Shown here in pieces: positions 1 through 4,940 of a DNA stretch of 5,323 nt. This stretch comes from Selenomonadaceae bacterium. Lineage in GTDB: Bacteria > Bacillota > Negativicutes > Selenomonadales > Selenomonadaceae. Location: contig JAEERZ010000165.1 of assembly GCA_016286075.1 (NCBI GenBank), positions 1-5,323 of the forward strand. Reading direction: 5' to 3'. Under the pieces are notes generated by a model that was not told the origin of the DNA, made no database searches, and saw nothing but the letters and a program-made list of their open reading frames with translations. How positions within the stretch are numbered: the first letter of the stretch is position 1; the number at the start of each line of letters is the position of its first letter. The translations under genes were made by a program, and so were the position numbers.

Positions 1-19
1 TGCGGCGTTTCGCTTTTTT
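1..19 (+). terminator. Possible 3' part of a terminator cut by the window edge
   Basis: The window opens with a GC-rich stretch (GCG, three T, CGC) followed immediately by six T (14-19). This is the usual look of the descending arm and T-tract of an intrinsic terminator, here for an unseen gene to the left. Only a 3-bp stem can be formed from what is present, so the rest of the hairpin would lie outside the window. Weak evidence. Confidence 0.25.
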
Positions 20-257
20 GGAAAATCGTCATATGCGTTTTCATGTTTCTACAGTCGTTTTTCAGAGTTCTTTCATATAATCTTCCTTGTTCGTTGGAAA
101 CGTGAAACAGCCTTAATTTTCAATGTTTCCGAACTTTTGCGGCATTAAAAAATGTTTATTCGCGGCAGGATTTTTTCCGGTTGCATCGAATATTATATTT
201 TGACTCGGGAATATTACTTGGGACGAAAGTTTCAAACGGTTGTTTTCCATAGAGAAA
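20..257. other. Gene-free leader and promoter region of the riboswitch-controlled hydrolase
   Basis: No supportable gene lies here. The stretch is AT-rich compared with the flanking genes, as expected for a promoter region. A perfect TATAAT hexamer sits at 76-81 but has no recognisable -35 at 16-18 bp. A TTGACT hexamer sits at 200-205 but has no -10 downstream. AT-rich hexamers such as TATTAT (191-196) and TATTAC (212-217) are possible -10 elements. The promoter for the downstream riboswitch must be in this stretch, but I cannot place it with confidence. Confidence 0.4.
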
Positions 258-412
258 GCCGAATCCAACTCAGGAGCGGGGGAACCATTGGGAAGAGTGC
301 TTCGCATCGGCGGACGTCTTCTCTGGGGTGAATGCGTTGTTCCTTTAAGGAAATCTGCAAGGGCAGCTTCTCTGTCCTAACCCGGCAGCTAACCTCGTAG
401 GCGCAAAGAGAG
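258..412 (+). ncRNA. c-di-AMP riboswitch (ydaO/yuaA class) controlling the NlpC/P60 hydrolase
   Basis: The conserved blocks of this aptamer appear in the right order. GGAGCGGGGGAACCA is at 273-287, a variable hairpin arm follows (GAAGA 292-296 with TCTTC 317-321), and GGGGTGAAT is at 325-333. A second small hairpin (TTCC 340-343 with GGAA 349-352) precedes AGGGCAGC (360-367). The hallmark CAGCTAACCTCGTAGGCG is at 386-403. A short hairpin TCC/GGA (264-266 with 273-275) and a possible closing pair GCC/GGC (258-260 with 400-402) frame the 5' side. The class binds two molecules of cyclic di-AMP and usually lowers expression when the nucleotide is abundant; cell-wall hydrolase genes are among its best-known targets, as here. 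The purine-rich tail runs straight into the ribosome binding site, leaving no room for a terminator. Exact ends are approximate. Confidence 0.9.
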
Positions 413-417
413 AGGAG
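413..417 (+). promoter_or_regulatory. Ribosome binding site that fixes the UUG start of the hydrolase
   Basis: AGGAG lies nine bases before the TTG at 427, which supports that unusual start. The site is part of the purine-rich tail of the riboswitch. GAGAAG (415-420) is exactly complementary to CTTCTC (367-372) inside the aptamer, so the site could be masked by pairing. Confidence 0.65.
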
Positions 418-426
418 AAGTTCTTT

Positions 427-1098
427 TTGGGTAAGTTGAGAAATCGTATTCTGGCCGCTTCCTTGGCCTGCATGTGCTGGTGCTCGGTCGCGGGGGCGGA
501 ATCGCTTCAGGTGGGAGATCAGGGCAGCGACGTAGCGGAGGTACAGGCGCAGCTTGTACGGATTGGATATGACGTAGTGCCCGACGGAGATTTTGGGCCG
601 GCTACCGTCGAAGCGGTAAAATATTTCCAGTCCGCGCACGGAATGGAAGCGGACGGAACGGTGGGACCGTCGACGTATGAAGCGCTTTTGGGAAAGGCAA
701 TGCCGGAGACCATCAGCCGCGGTTCGAATTACGTTTCCCGTCGTCTCGTGCAGACGGCCATGGCGTATATCGGCGTACCGTATGCTTTTGGAGGCACGTC
801 TCCCAGCGGATTTGACTGCTCGGGTTTTGTGCGGTTCGTTTTCGCGAATGCAGGCATTTATCTGCCGCGGGCGGCTGACGAGCAGTATGAGGTCGGGCAT
901 CCGATTCCGACCAGCGGTCTGCGCACGGGCGATCTTGTGTTTTTCTCGACTTATGAGTACGGACCGTCCCATGTGGGCATTTATCTGAGCGACGGCAATT
1001 TCATTCACGCGGCGTCGAGCATCGGCGTTTCCATCGCATCTATCTATGATGAGTATTATTGGGGCGACCGTTATATCGGCGCGCGGCGCATTCTGTAA
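427..1098 (+). CDS. Secreted peptidoglycan hydrolase, PG-binding domain plus NlpC/P60 endopeptidase
   Basis: A 223-residue exported wall hydrolase. A basic start and hydrophobic stretch (residues 4-24) form a signal peptide with likely cleavage after A-G-A at residue 24. Residues about 27-88 are a PG_binding_1 domain (V-G-D-Q-G-S-D-V near the start, D-G-D-F-G-P-A-T, then F-Q-S-A-H-G and D-G-T-V-G-P-S-T), which anchors the enzyme to peptidoglycan. Residues about 105-223 are an NlpC/P60 domain. The catalytic cysteine is C131 in F-D-C-S-G-F, with H182 (P-S-H-V-G-I) and H194 (F-I-H-A) completing the triad. The family cleaves stem-peptide bonds, typically gamma-D-Glu to diamino acid, in the cell wall. 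Translation starts at TTG 427, preceded by AGGAG; an in-frame TTG at 436 is less well spaced. The gene is monocistronic, directly controlled by the upstream c-di-AMP riboswitch and closed by a strong terminator. Domain calls are firm; the exact bond cut is inferred from the family. Confidence 0.93.
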   Translation: MGKLRNRILAASLACMCWCSVAGAESLQVGDQGSDVAEVQAQLVRIGYDVVPDGDFGPATVEAVKYFQSAHGMEADGTVGPSTYEALLGKAMPETISRGSNYVSRRLVQTAMAYIGVPYAFGGTSPSGFDCSGFVRFVFANAGIYLPRAADEQYEVGHPIPTSGLRTGDLVFFSTYEYGPSHVGIYLSDGNFIHAASSIGVSIASIYDEYYWGDRYIGARRIL

Positions 1099-1107
1099 GA
1101 AACATTT

Positions 1108-1132
1108 GGAGAGGCTTCGGCCTCTCTTTTTT
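1108..1132 (+). terminator. Intrinsic terminator of the NlpC/P60 gene
   Basis: A perfect 7-bp stem GAGAGGC/GCCTCTC (1109-1115 with 1120-1126), capped by a stable TTCG tetraloop, is followed by six T (1127-1132). It lies ten bases after the stop codon. Confidence 0.95.
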
Positions 1133-1146
1133 ACATTGATATGCAG

Positions 1147-1182
1147 AAAAAAAGCGGCGGCCTGAACGGTCGCCGTTTTTTT
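1147..1182. terminator. Bidirectional terminator between two convergent genes
   Basis: An 8-bp stem (1155-1162 with 1168-1175, one G-T pair, loop TGAAC) is flanked by a run of A on the left (1147-1153) and a run of T on the right (1176-1182). It can therefore stop transcription from either side. On the minus strand it ends the secreted-protein gene whose stop is at 1194. On the plus strand it is a second barrier behind the hydrolase terminator. Confidence 0.9.
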
Positions 1183-1193
1183 CGTGAAAATTA

Positions 1194-1979
1194 TCAATGC
1201 ACCGGGCCTTCGTCGATTTCCTCCGTGTGGAAGCCCGACCAGGACTTGGCGAAAAGCTCGCGAACCTTTTCGCGGCTGTCCTTCGCTTTCCAAAGCTCCG
1301 AGAGGCTCACCCAGCCCAGCGTCACTTCGTTCGAATGGCAGCCGTTATAGTGTGTCTTAGCGAGCTTGGCGTAGGCTTCTGCGTCGATTATATTGTAGTT
1401 TTGGCCGCGGTATGTCGTCGAGATTGGCGGCAGCTCGCGGCTTTCATGGGCCTCAAAGAAGCCGCCGAGGGATTTCTGACGCACTTGTCCCTGCGAGAGC
1501 TGAAGGCTGGAAAGGGTTGCTTCCCGTGCCCAGCCGCCTTCCATGGAGGGAACCCAGCGCGCCGTCTCGAAAATATAATAGCGCTCGTTAATCTGGCAGG
1601 CGAAGTACATGCGAATGGTGGATTGACCAATATCCGTGGAGTTCGATCCGTTGAGAAATTTCAGTAGGGAAACGCCGTCGCCAGCCTCGTTCACCTCGTA
1701 GCCCCAATTCTCGATACATTCTTCCGCGCCCGCCGTCGTGGTGAAGAGAATCTCCAAACGCCCGTTGTTGTCGAGGTCGGTCACGGCAAGCTTCCCGCCC
1801 TGCCCGATGGCCTCTTCAAGACACATCTCCTTCTTCCAAATCTTCTCCTGAGTGGAAAGAAAATCGAGTTGCGCTTCCATTTCCGGGTCGCTGTCCCTCG
1901 TTGCCGCCTCCGTCCCGTTGCAGAAAGCAAGTCCTGCCGCGAGAGCAAGCGCCAACCCTAACGATTTAATGTTTTGCAT
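1194..1979 (-). CDS. Secreted protein of unknown function with a D-x-D-x-N-G motif
   Basis: A 261-residue protein that I cannot assign to a named family. A lysine-containing start and a hydrophobic segment (residues 6-18) form a signal peptide with likely cleavage near residues 24-26. C20 follows L-A-F, a poor lipobox, so a lipoprotein is less likely. Residues 63-80 contain K-L-A-V-T-D-L-D-N-N-G-R-L-E-I-L. This acidic loop resembles the calcium-binding repeats of FG-GAP/VCBS or EF-hand-like secreted proteins, but only one copy is present. The remainder is rich in aromatic residues and contains several cysteines (C53, C88, C128, C214). The start ATG at 1977-1979 is preceded by AGGAGAAG at 1987-1994. 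The gene has its own terminator and is separated from the upstream gene by another, so it is probably transcribed alone, although no clear promoter is visible in the roughly 55 bases before it. It is convergent with the wall hydrolase. Existence is firm; function is unknown. Confidence 0.82.
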   Translation of the reverse strand: MQNIKSLGLALALAAGLAFCNGTEAATRDSDPEMEAQLDFLSTQEKIWKKEMCLEEAIGQGGKLAVTDLDNNGRLEILFTTTAGAEECIENWGYEVNEAGDGVSLLKFLNGSNSTDIGQSTIRMYFACQINERYYIFETARWVPSMEGGWAREATLSSLQLSQGQVRQKSLGGFFEAHESRELPPISTTYRGQNYNIIDAEAYAKLAKTHYNGCHSNEVTLGWVSLSELWKAKDSREKVRELFAKSWSGFHTEEIDEGPVH

Positions 1980-2037
1980 GGTACTCTTCTCCTTTTGCCA
2001 GATAAGTTAAATACCGATGAAAAGCAAGAGGCGCAAT

Positions 2038-2061
2038 AAAAAGCCCCGTTTATGCAGGGCT
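2038..2061 (-). terminator. Terminator overlapping the end of the small membrane protein gene
   Basis: Read on the minus strand, AGCCCTG (2061-2055) pairs with CGGGGCT (2048-2042) around a six-base loop. Allowing one T-G pair this is a 7-bp stem, followed by four to five T. The TAA stop codon of the small membrane protein (2052-2050) lies inside the loop, so the coding end and the terminator overlap. Confidence 0.75.
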
Positions 2062-2244
2062 GGAATCTTTCTTAGAGCGAAACGGATAGCAAATCAACGC
2101 GACGACGGCGGAGAAAAGCCACTTGAAGAGAACAATCATCGCCAAAATGAAAGGTCCGACGTTGTCGAGGATCAACAAAAAGAGATACCAGACGAAAAGA
2201 ACGAGGAAAAGAGCGCCGGCGAGGTATAGAAGGACCGTCAACAT
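2050..2244 (-). CDS. Small two-helix membrane protein, function unknown
   Basis: A 64-residue, strongly hydrophobic protein. Two transmembrane segments are apparent: residues about 4-28 (L-L-Y-L-A-G-A-L-F-L, ending L-L-I-L-D) and about 32-56 (G-P-F-I-L-A-M-I-V-L through A-L-I-C-Y-P). A short basic tail follows (F-R-S-K-K-D). The linker D-N-V-G-P is too short for anything but a tight hairpin, and the positive tail suggests both ends face the cytoplasm. A GTG at 2253 could add three residues. I prefer ATG at 2244 because AAAGGCGG (2260-2253) lies exactly eight bases upstream and would overlap a GTG start. The gene follows the nitroreductase by 85 bases, in which a candidate extended -10 element is found. 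No family recognised. The hydrophobic pattern and ribosome binding site make it a likely real gene. Confidence 0.72.
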   Translation of the reverse strand: MLTVLLYLAGALFLVLFVWYLFLLILDNVGPFILAMIVLFKWLFSAVVALICYPFRSKKDSSPA

Positions 2245-2252
2245 TGTTCCCA

Positions 2253-2260
2253 CCGCCTTT
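2253..2260 (-). promoter_or_regulatory. Ribosome binding site deciding the start of the small membrane protein
   Basis: On the minus strand this reads AAAGGCGG, one mismatch from the ideal AAAGGAGG, with eight bases to the ATG at 2244. It overlaps the alternative GTG at 2253 and so argues against that start. Confidence 0.6.
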
Positions 2261-2282
2261 CATGACCTGATTGACTATCGTT

Positions 2283-2291
2283 ATTGTATCA
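2283..2291 (-). promoter_or_regulatory. Candidate extended -10 promoter for the small membrane protein
   Basis: On the minus strand TGA is followed directly by TACAAT (2288-2283). This matches an extended -10 element (TGn plus five of six consensus bases). No convincing -35 is present at 16-18 bp, which extended -10 promoters can tolerate. Transcription would start near 2276 and give a short leader before the ribosome binding site at 2260. Confidence 0.4.
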
Positions 2292-2329
2292 CGGAAATAG
2301 TGGTTTTGTATGAAAAAACAAAACGGCAA

Positions 2330-2842
2330 TCAACGATAGGTGACCGTTTCGGACAGCGGCTTGCGGCTGTCATGGTTGGGCAGCGGTTTCGCCGCCGCGT
2401 CGGGATAGCCGACGTCGATCAGGATGGTCAGCTCTTCGTTTTTCGGAAGCTTCAGCAGCTCCTTGGCTTTGCTCGGGTCAAAAAAATTCAGCCAGCAGGT
2501 GTCGAGACCGACCGATTTCGCCGCCAGCACGATATGCGTGGCGACAATCGCCGCGTCCTCTGCGCCGGAGTTGTGCGCGCCGCCGGGATACTCGAAGACG
2601 TTTTCCGTATCATGGGCGACCGCAAGCACGATGGGCGCGCCGTAGCGGCAGGGCGTAATCTGGTCCGCCAGCGCCAGCGATTCTTTCGAGGAAAGGACAT
2701 AGATATGCTGGGGCTGGTTGTTCTTGGCCGTGGGCGCCAGCCGTCCCGCTTCCAGAATCTGTTCCAGCTTCTCCTTTTCCACCGGCTTGTCCGAAAATTT
2801 CTTGCACGAGTACCGTGCCTTTGCGAGTTCCAGAAAATCCAT
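2330..2842 (-). CDS. Nitroreductase-family FMN oxidoreductase
   Basis: A 170-residue cytoplasmic flavoprotein of the nitroreductase superfamily, close to the usual length of the short subgroup. Visible family features are A-R-Y-S-C-K-K-F (residues 9-16, the N-terminal FMN-phosphate motif, usually R-x-S-x-R/K-x-F), A-P-T-A-K-N-N-Q-P (36-44), and the helix G-A-E-D-A-A-I-V-A-T-H-I-V-L-A-A (93-108). The latter runs into S-V-G-L-D-T-C-W-L (110-118), and I-D-V-G-Y-P-D (142-148) forms the C-terminal flavin-binding turn. Such enzymes act as homodimers and transfer electrons from NAD(P)H to nitroaromatics, quinones or related acceptors; the natural substrate cannot be read from sequence. The start ATG (2842-2840) is chosen because AAGGAGG at 2857-2851 lies eight bases upstream; a longer reading from 2875 would place that site inside the gene. 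A promoter with an overlapping inverted repeat lies just upstream. No clear terminator follows. Confidence 0.92.
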   Translation of the reverse strand: MDFLELAKARYSCKKFSDKPVEKEKLEQILEAGRLAPTAKNNQPQHIYVLSSKESLALADQITPCRYGAPIVLAVAHDTENVFEYPGGAHNSGAEDAAIVATHIVLAAKSVGLDTCWLNFFDPSKAKELLKLPKNEELTILIDVGYPDAAAKPLPNHDSRKPLSETVTYR

Positions 2843-2850
2843 CGTAGTGT

Positions 2851-2857
2851 CCTCCTT
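2851..2857 (-). promoter_or_regulatory. Ribosome binding site deciding the nitroreductase start
   Basis: On the minus strand AAGGAGG, a full match to the anti-Shine-Dalgarno complement, lies eight bases before the ATG at 2842. It rules out the upstream in-frame ATG codons at 2875 and 2860 as main starts. Confidence 0.85.
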
Positions 2858-2862
2858 CATAT

Positions 2863-2883
2863 AATGATTTGACACGAATCATT
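2863..2883 (-). promoter_or_regulatory. Inverted repeat, candidate operator of the nitroreductase gene
   Basis: Perfect 7-bp arms AATGATT (2863-2869) and AATCATT (2877-2883) flank a seven-base spacer, giving a 21-bp dyad. It covers the proposed -10 hexamer and the predicted transcription start, six bases from the ribosome binding site. Its size and position fit a dimeric repressor of the TetR, MarR or similar type. No regulator gene is in the window, so the binding protein is unknown. Confidence 0.45.
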
Positions 2884-2905
2884 GAGGAAACGATGAACAA
2901 GTCAA
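2878..2905 (-). promoter_or_regulatory. Candidate sigma-70-type promoter of the nitroreductase gene
   Basis: On the minus strand TTGACT (2905-2900, five of six consensus bases) is followed after 16 bases by AATGAT (2883-2878, four of six). The predicted start is near 2871, giving a short leader with the ribosome binding site. The -10 lies inside the inverted repeat. Confidence 0.45.
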
Positions 2906-2915
2906 GTCGTGGCTC

Positions 2916-2976
2916 TGCCGAGGAATTTTTCCGTCAGGCAAGGAAAAGGGCTCGAATTCGTAGCCGGGGTGCTACG
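2916..2976. other. Intergenic hairpins between the DUF362 gene and the nitroreductase
   Basis: The roughly 200 bases between these genes hold no gene. CGTAGC (2959-2964) pairs perfectly with GCTACG (2971-2976) around CGGGGT. On the minus strand only a broken T-rich stretch follows, so it is at best a weak terminator for the DUF362 gene. A second, imperfect hairpin at 2916-2940 (TGCC/GGCA outside, GGAA/TTCC inside) follows on the minus strand. Confidence 0.3.
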
Positions 2977-3048
2977 TCGAGAGCACTTTGACGCAGTATG
3001 ACGGAGAAAGAACCGGCAGGGGCGCGGCGGGACTTGTTCAGCGTTTCC

Positions 3049-4161
3049 TTAAAGCCCGTCGGAGACCCATTTCCCGCTGATGCCTTTGACGGCGTCAGCG
3101 GCGGTAATCTCGGCGTCGTTATTGTCGAGGTCGATCAGGTGATAGCGGTCGTTTCCCATGCCCAGCTCTTTCATGTAGGAAAGCTGGCGCAGGCCGCGGC
3201 GGCTCTCGATGCGCTCCACGAGGTCGTGGCGGCTCTCCTCGGGCAACGCGTAGACCAGGTCGACGCAGGCTTGATCCAGCGCGAGGATATCGAAAGAGGC
3301 GAGGATGCCGACGTCCGGAGTCACGACCGGCGCGGCGCTCGTTCCGGCGCAGTCGCAGTCCACGCTCATATTCCGCATGACGTTGATATAGGCGATCTTG
3401 TGCGCGAAATAGGAGATCGTCGCCTGCGTGGATTCGGTCATGCGCTCCATGAATTCTTCCTTGCTGATGCTCCACTGGCCCTGCCCTTCGGCGGTGTGAA
3501 TCCACTTCTTGCCCACGCGTCCGTCCGCGCAGCCGATGCCGATGTTCTTGTCCGAGCCGCCGAACCCGCCCATCGTGTGGCCCTTGAAATGGGTCAGCGC
3601 AAGGAACGAATCATAGTTCGTGAGGTTTTTTCCGACGGACATTTCCTTGAACCATTTGCCCCCCGGCACGGGGAGAAGCGTCGTGTCCTCCGCGTCCATG
3701 ATGTCGACGGGGGCGAAATTCCATCCGTTAATTTCGAGGGTTTTCCTGTGGTCCTCGGTGGTGTAGCGTCCGACATTATAATAGGTGTTCGTCTCGACGA
3801 TAGTCGCGTTCGGCACCCGCTCGGAGAGCAGTTCCTTCACCCACGGGCGGGGAATGATGTTCGGTCCCTGCGGCTCGCCGGTGTGGAGCTTGACGGCGAT
3901 TTTTCCGGCCAGCGCGCCCTTCACGCGGTCAAAAGCTTTCAGAAGTCCAGCCGCTGAGAGGTCGCGGGTGAAATAGACGAAGGATTCCGGCCCTGTCCGT
4001 TTCTCATAAGGAACGTAGCTGCCGCCGTCCTTTCCCGTTGTTTTCGGCGCCGGTTGGTCGGCTTCTTTGGCCGTCGTCGCTCCGGCGCAGCCCGGCAGTA
4101 CGGTCATGGCCGCCGTTGCGCCCGCCAGCTTGATGAAATCGCGTCGTGTCATTCCTCCCAT
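3049..4161 (-). CDS. Tat-exported DUF362-family lipoprotein
   Basis: A 370-residue protein. The start carries a twin-arginine signal (T-R-R-D-F-I-K at residues 5-11), a hydrophobic stretch and a lipobox L-P-G-C with C25 as the lipidated cysteine. It is therefore exported folded and membrane-anchored outside the cytoplasm. A polar linker (26-50) leads to the DUF362 domain. Typical landmarks are V-K-L-H-T-G-E-P (90-97), E-T-N-T-Y-Y (123-128), T-H-F-K-G-H (190-195) with G-G-F-G-G (198-202), I-G-I-G-C (207-211) and C-D-C (269-271). D-I-L-A-L-D-Q-A-C (291-299) follows. Many relatives have a ferredoxin-type C-x2-C-x2-C-x3-C cluster, which is absent here. The remaining cysteines (211, 269, 271, 299) could bind a metal or cofactor, and Tat export fits a cofactor loaded in the cytoplasm. 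The biochemical role of the family is not known to me. ATG 4161 has AGGAGG at 4174-4169; an in-frame ATG three codons later is possible. Confidence 0.9.
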   Translation of the reverse strand: MGGMTRRDFIKLAGATAAMTVLPGCAGATTAKEADQPAPKTTGKDGGSYVPYEKRTGPESFVYFTRDLSAAGLLKAFDRVKGALAGKIAVKLHTGEPQGPNIIPRPWVKELLSERVPNATIVETNTYYNVGRYTTEDHRKTLEINGWNFAPVDIMDAEDTTLLPVPGGKWFKEMSVGKNLTNYDSFLALTHFKGHTMGGFGGSDKNIGIGCADGRVGKKWIHTAEGQGQWSISKEEFMERMTESTQATISYFAHKIAYINVMRNMSVDCDCAGTSAAPVVTPDVGILASFDILALDQACVDLVYALPEESRHDLVERIESRRGLRQLSYMKELGMGNDRYHLIDLDNNDAEITAADAVKGISGKWVSDGL

Positions 4162-4328
4162 GAAAATTCCTCCTGCCTTGTATACGGGGCGTCGCCCTGA
4201 AAAACCATCTGCAAATATTTTCTTCGACGGTGGAGGAAAATTTCCTGCCGTGTGAGCATCAGAAATTTATATTCCGGGCTATGTCTTTATGTGTTGAAAG
4301 ACAGGAGTGATAAAAAATCAGAAACTAC
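4162..4328. other. Divergent intergenic region with short dyads
   Basis: No gene is seen in this part of the 257-base gap between the divergent DUF362 and response regulator genes. It contains the DUF362 ribosome binding site (4169-4174), a GGGC/GCCC mini-hairpin (4187-4197), and a palindrome AGGAAA-A-TTTCCT (4234-4246). A TATAAA on the minus strand (4271-4266) has no -35 partner. The DUF362 promoter should be here but cannot be placed with confidence. Confidence 0.4.
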
Positions 4329-4357
4329 TCGACAGCGAGCGAAGAACAAAGTATACT
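4329..4357 (+). promoter_or_regulatory. Sigma-70-type promoter of the response regulator gene
   Basis: TCGACA (4329-4334, five of six -35 bases) and TATACT (4352-4357, five of six -10 bases) are separated by exactly 17 bases. Transcription should begin near 4364, giving a leader of about 55 bases before the start codon. Confidence 0.65.
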
Positions 4358-4418
4358 GGATGGTGTTTAGGGGAAACGACGCAAAGCAGTTGACAAAGAA
4401 AGGTGGATGGATCATACT

Positions 4419-4889
4419 ATGGCGCCTGACAAAACAACGATAAACGTTTTGATTATTGACGATGATGAGATTGTTTGCCATATGGCGAAAACAATCTTGG
4501 AAGATAATTTGCGATGTGAAGTTTTGACGGCGCTTTCGGGTATGGATGGCATCGATATGATGATCAAGAACACTGTACATTTGGTGCTTCTTGATGTGGC
4601 GATGTCGGGGTGGAGCGGTTTCAAGACGCTTTCCGTTATACGAGACAAAGTGTTGCTGCGAGACATTCCGGTTATCATGCTGACCTCTTCCGCCGATCGG
4701 GGATCCGTAATCAAGGCTCTGAAATTAGGAGTTGCGGATTATATCCGCAAGCCGTTCCTGCCCGAAGAACTGGTTACCCGCGTCTCGAAGGTCATATGGG
4801 AGTATTGGCAGGAGGAGAGCCTTGATGTGCTGAGTTTGGGCATTGATCATTTTTTCTGTAATTCCTGCAGCTCAAAATATCGTCCTTGA
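4419..4889 (+). CDS. Stand-alone response regulator receiver (CheY-like)
   Basis: A 156-residue single-domain response regulator. The receiver covers residues about 8-127. D14-D15 (in L-I-I-D-D-D-E) form the acidic metal-binding pocket and D59 (L-V-L-L-D-V-A) is the phosphorylated aspartate. T89 (V-I-M-L-T-S) is the switch threonine, Y108 the switch aromatic and K111 (R-K-P-F) the conserved lysine, so every key residue is present. No DNA-binding or enzyme domain follows. The last 30 residues form a tail with W-E-Y-W and C-N-S-C (147-150). It would act by phosphotransfer or by binding a partner protein; no histidine kinase is in the window. ATG 4419 is preferred: AAAGGTGG (4399-4406) is about 12 bases upstream, while it directly abuts the alternative ATG at 4407. 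It is preceded by a good promoter, followed by a hairpin terminator, and therefore probably monocistronic. Confidence 0.9.
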   Translation: MAPDKTTINVLIIDDDEIVCHMAKTILEDNLRCEVLTALSGMDGIDMMIKNTVHLVLLDVAMSGWSGFKTLSVIRDKVLLRDIPVIMLTSSADRGSVIKALKLGVADYIRKPFLPEELVTRVSKVIWEYWQEESLDVLSLGIDHFFCNSCSSKYRP

Positions 4890-4940
4890 CGAGATCATGG
4901 GAAAGTGAAATCTCGGACAGCGTGAAATAATGCTAAGAAA

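Noticed and set aside
113..307. A 64-codon minus-strand open frame in the leader region
   Set aside because: It overlaps the riboswitch aptamer on the opposite strand, and no family or ribosome binding site supports it.
232..1293. A 353-codon open frame on the minus strand opposite the riboswitch and NlpC/P60 gene
   Set aside because: It runs through two clear terminators and the riboswitch, has no recognisable domain and is rich in arginine, as antisense frames of GC-rich genes are. The plus-strand gene with its catalytic triad is the real one.
2123..2872. A 249-codon open frame on the plus strand opposite the nitroreductase and small membrane protein
   Set aside because: It spans two minus-strand genes and their intergenic region, is arginine-rich and has no recognisable domain.
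2998..3957. A 319-codon open frame on the plus strand opposite the DUF362 gene
   Set aside because: It mirrors the codon structure of the DUF362 gene, has no ribosome binding site or family motif, and its product looks like a typical antisense translation rich in A, V, R and D.
4179..4184. TATACA on the minus strand just before the DUF362 gene as a -10 element
   Set aside because: Transcription would start inside the ribosome binding site (4174-4169), and no -35 is present at the proper distance.
4390..4418. Perfect TTGACA (4390-4395) with CATACT 17 bases downstream (4413-4418)
   Set aside because: A transcript from it would begin after the chosen ATG at 4419 and could not express the response regulator. 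The promoter at 4329-4357 is better placed. Probably a chance match.
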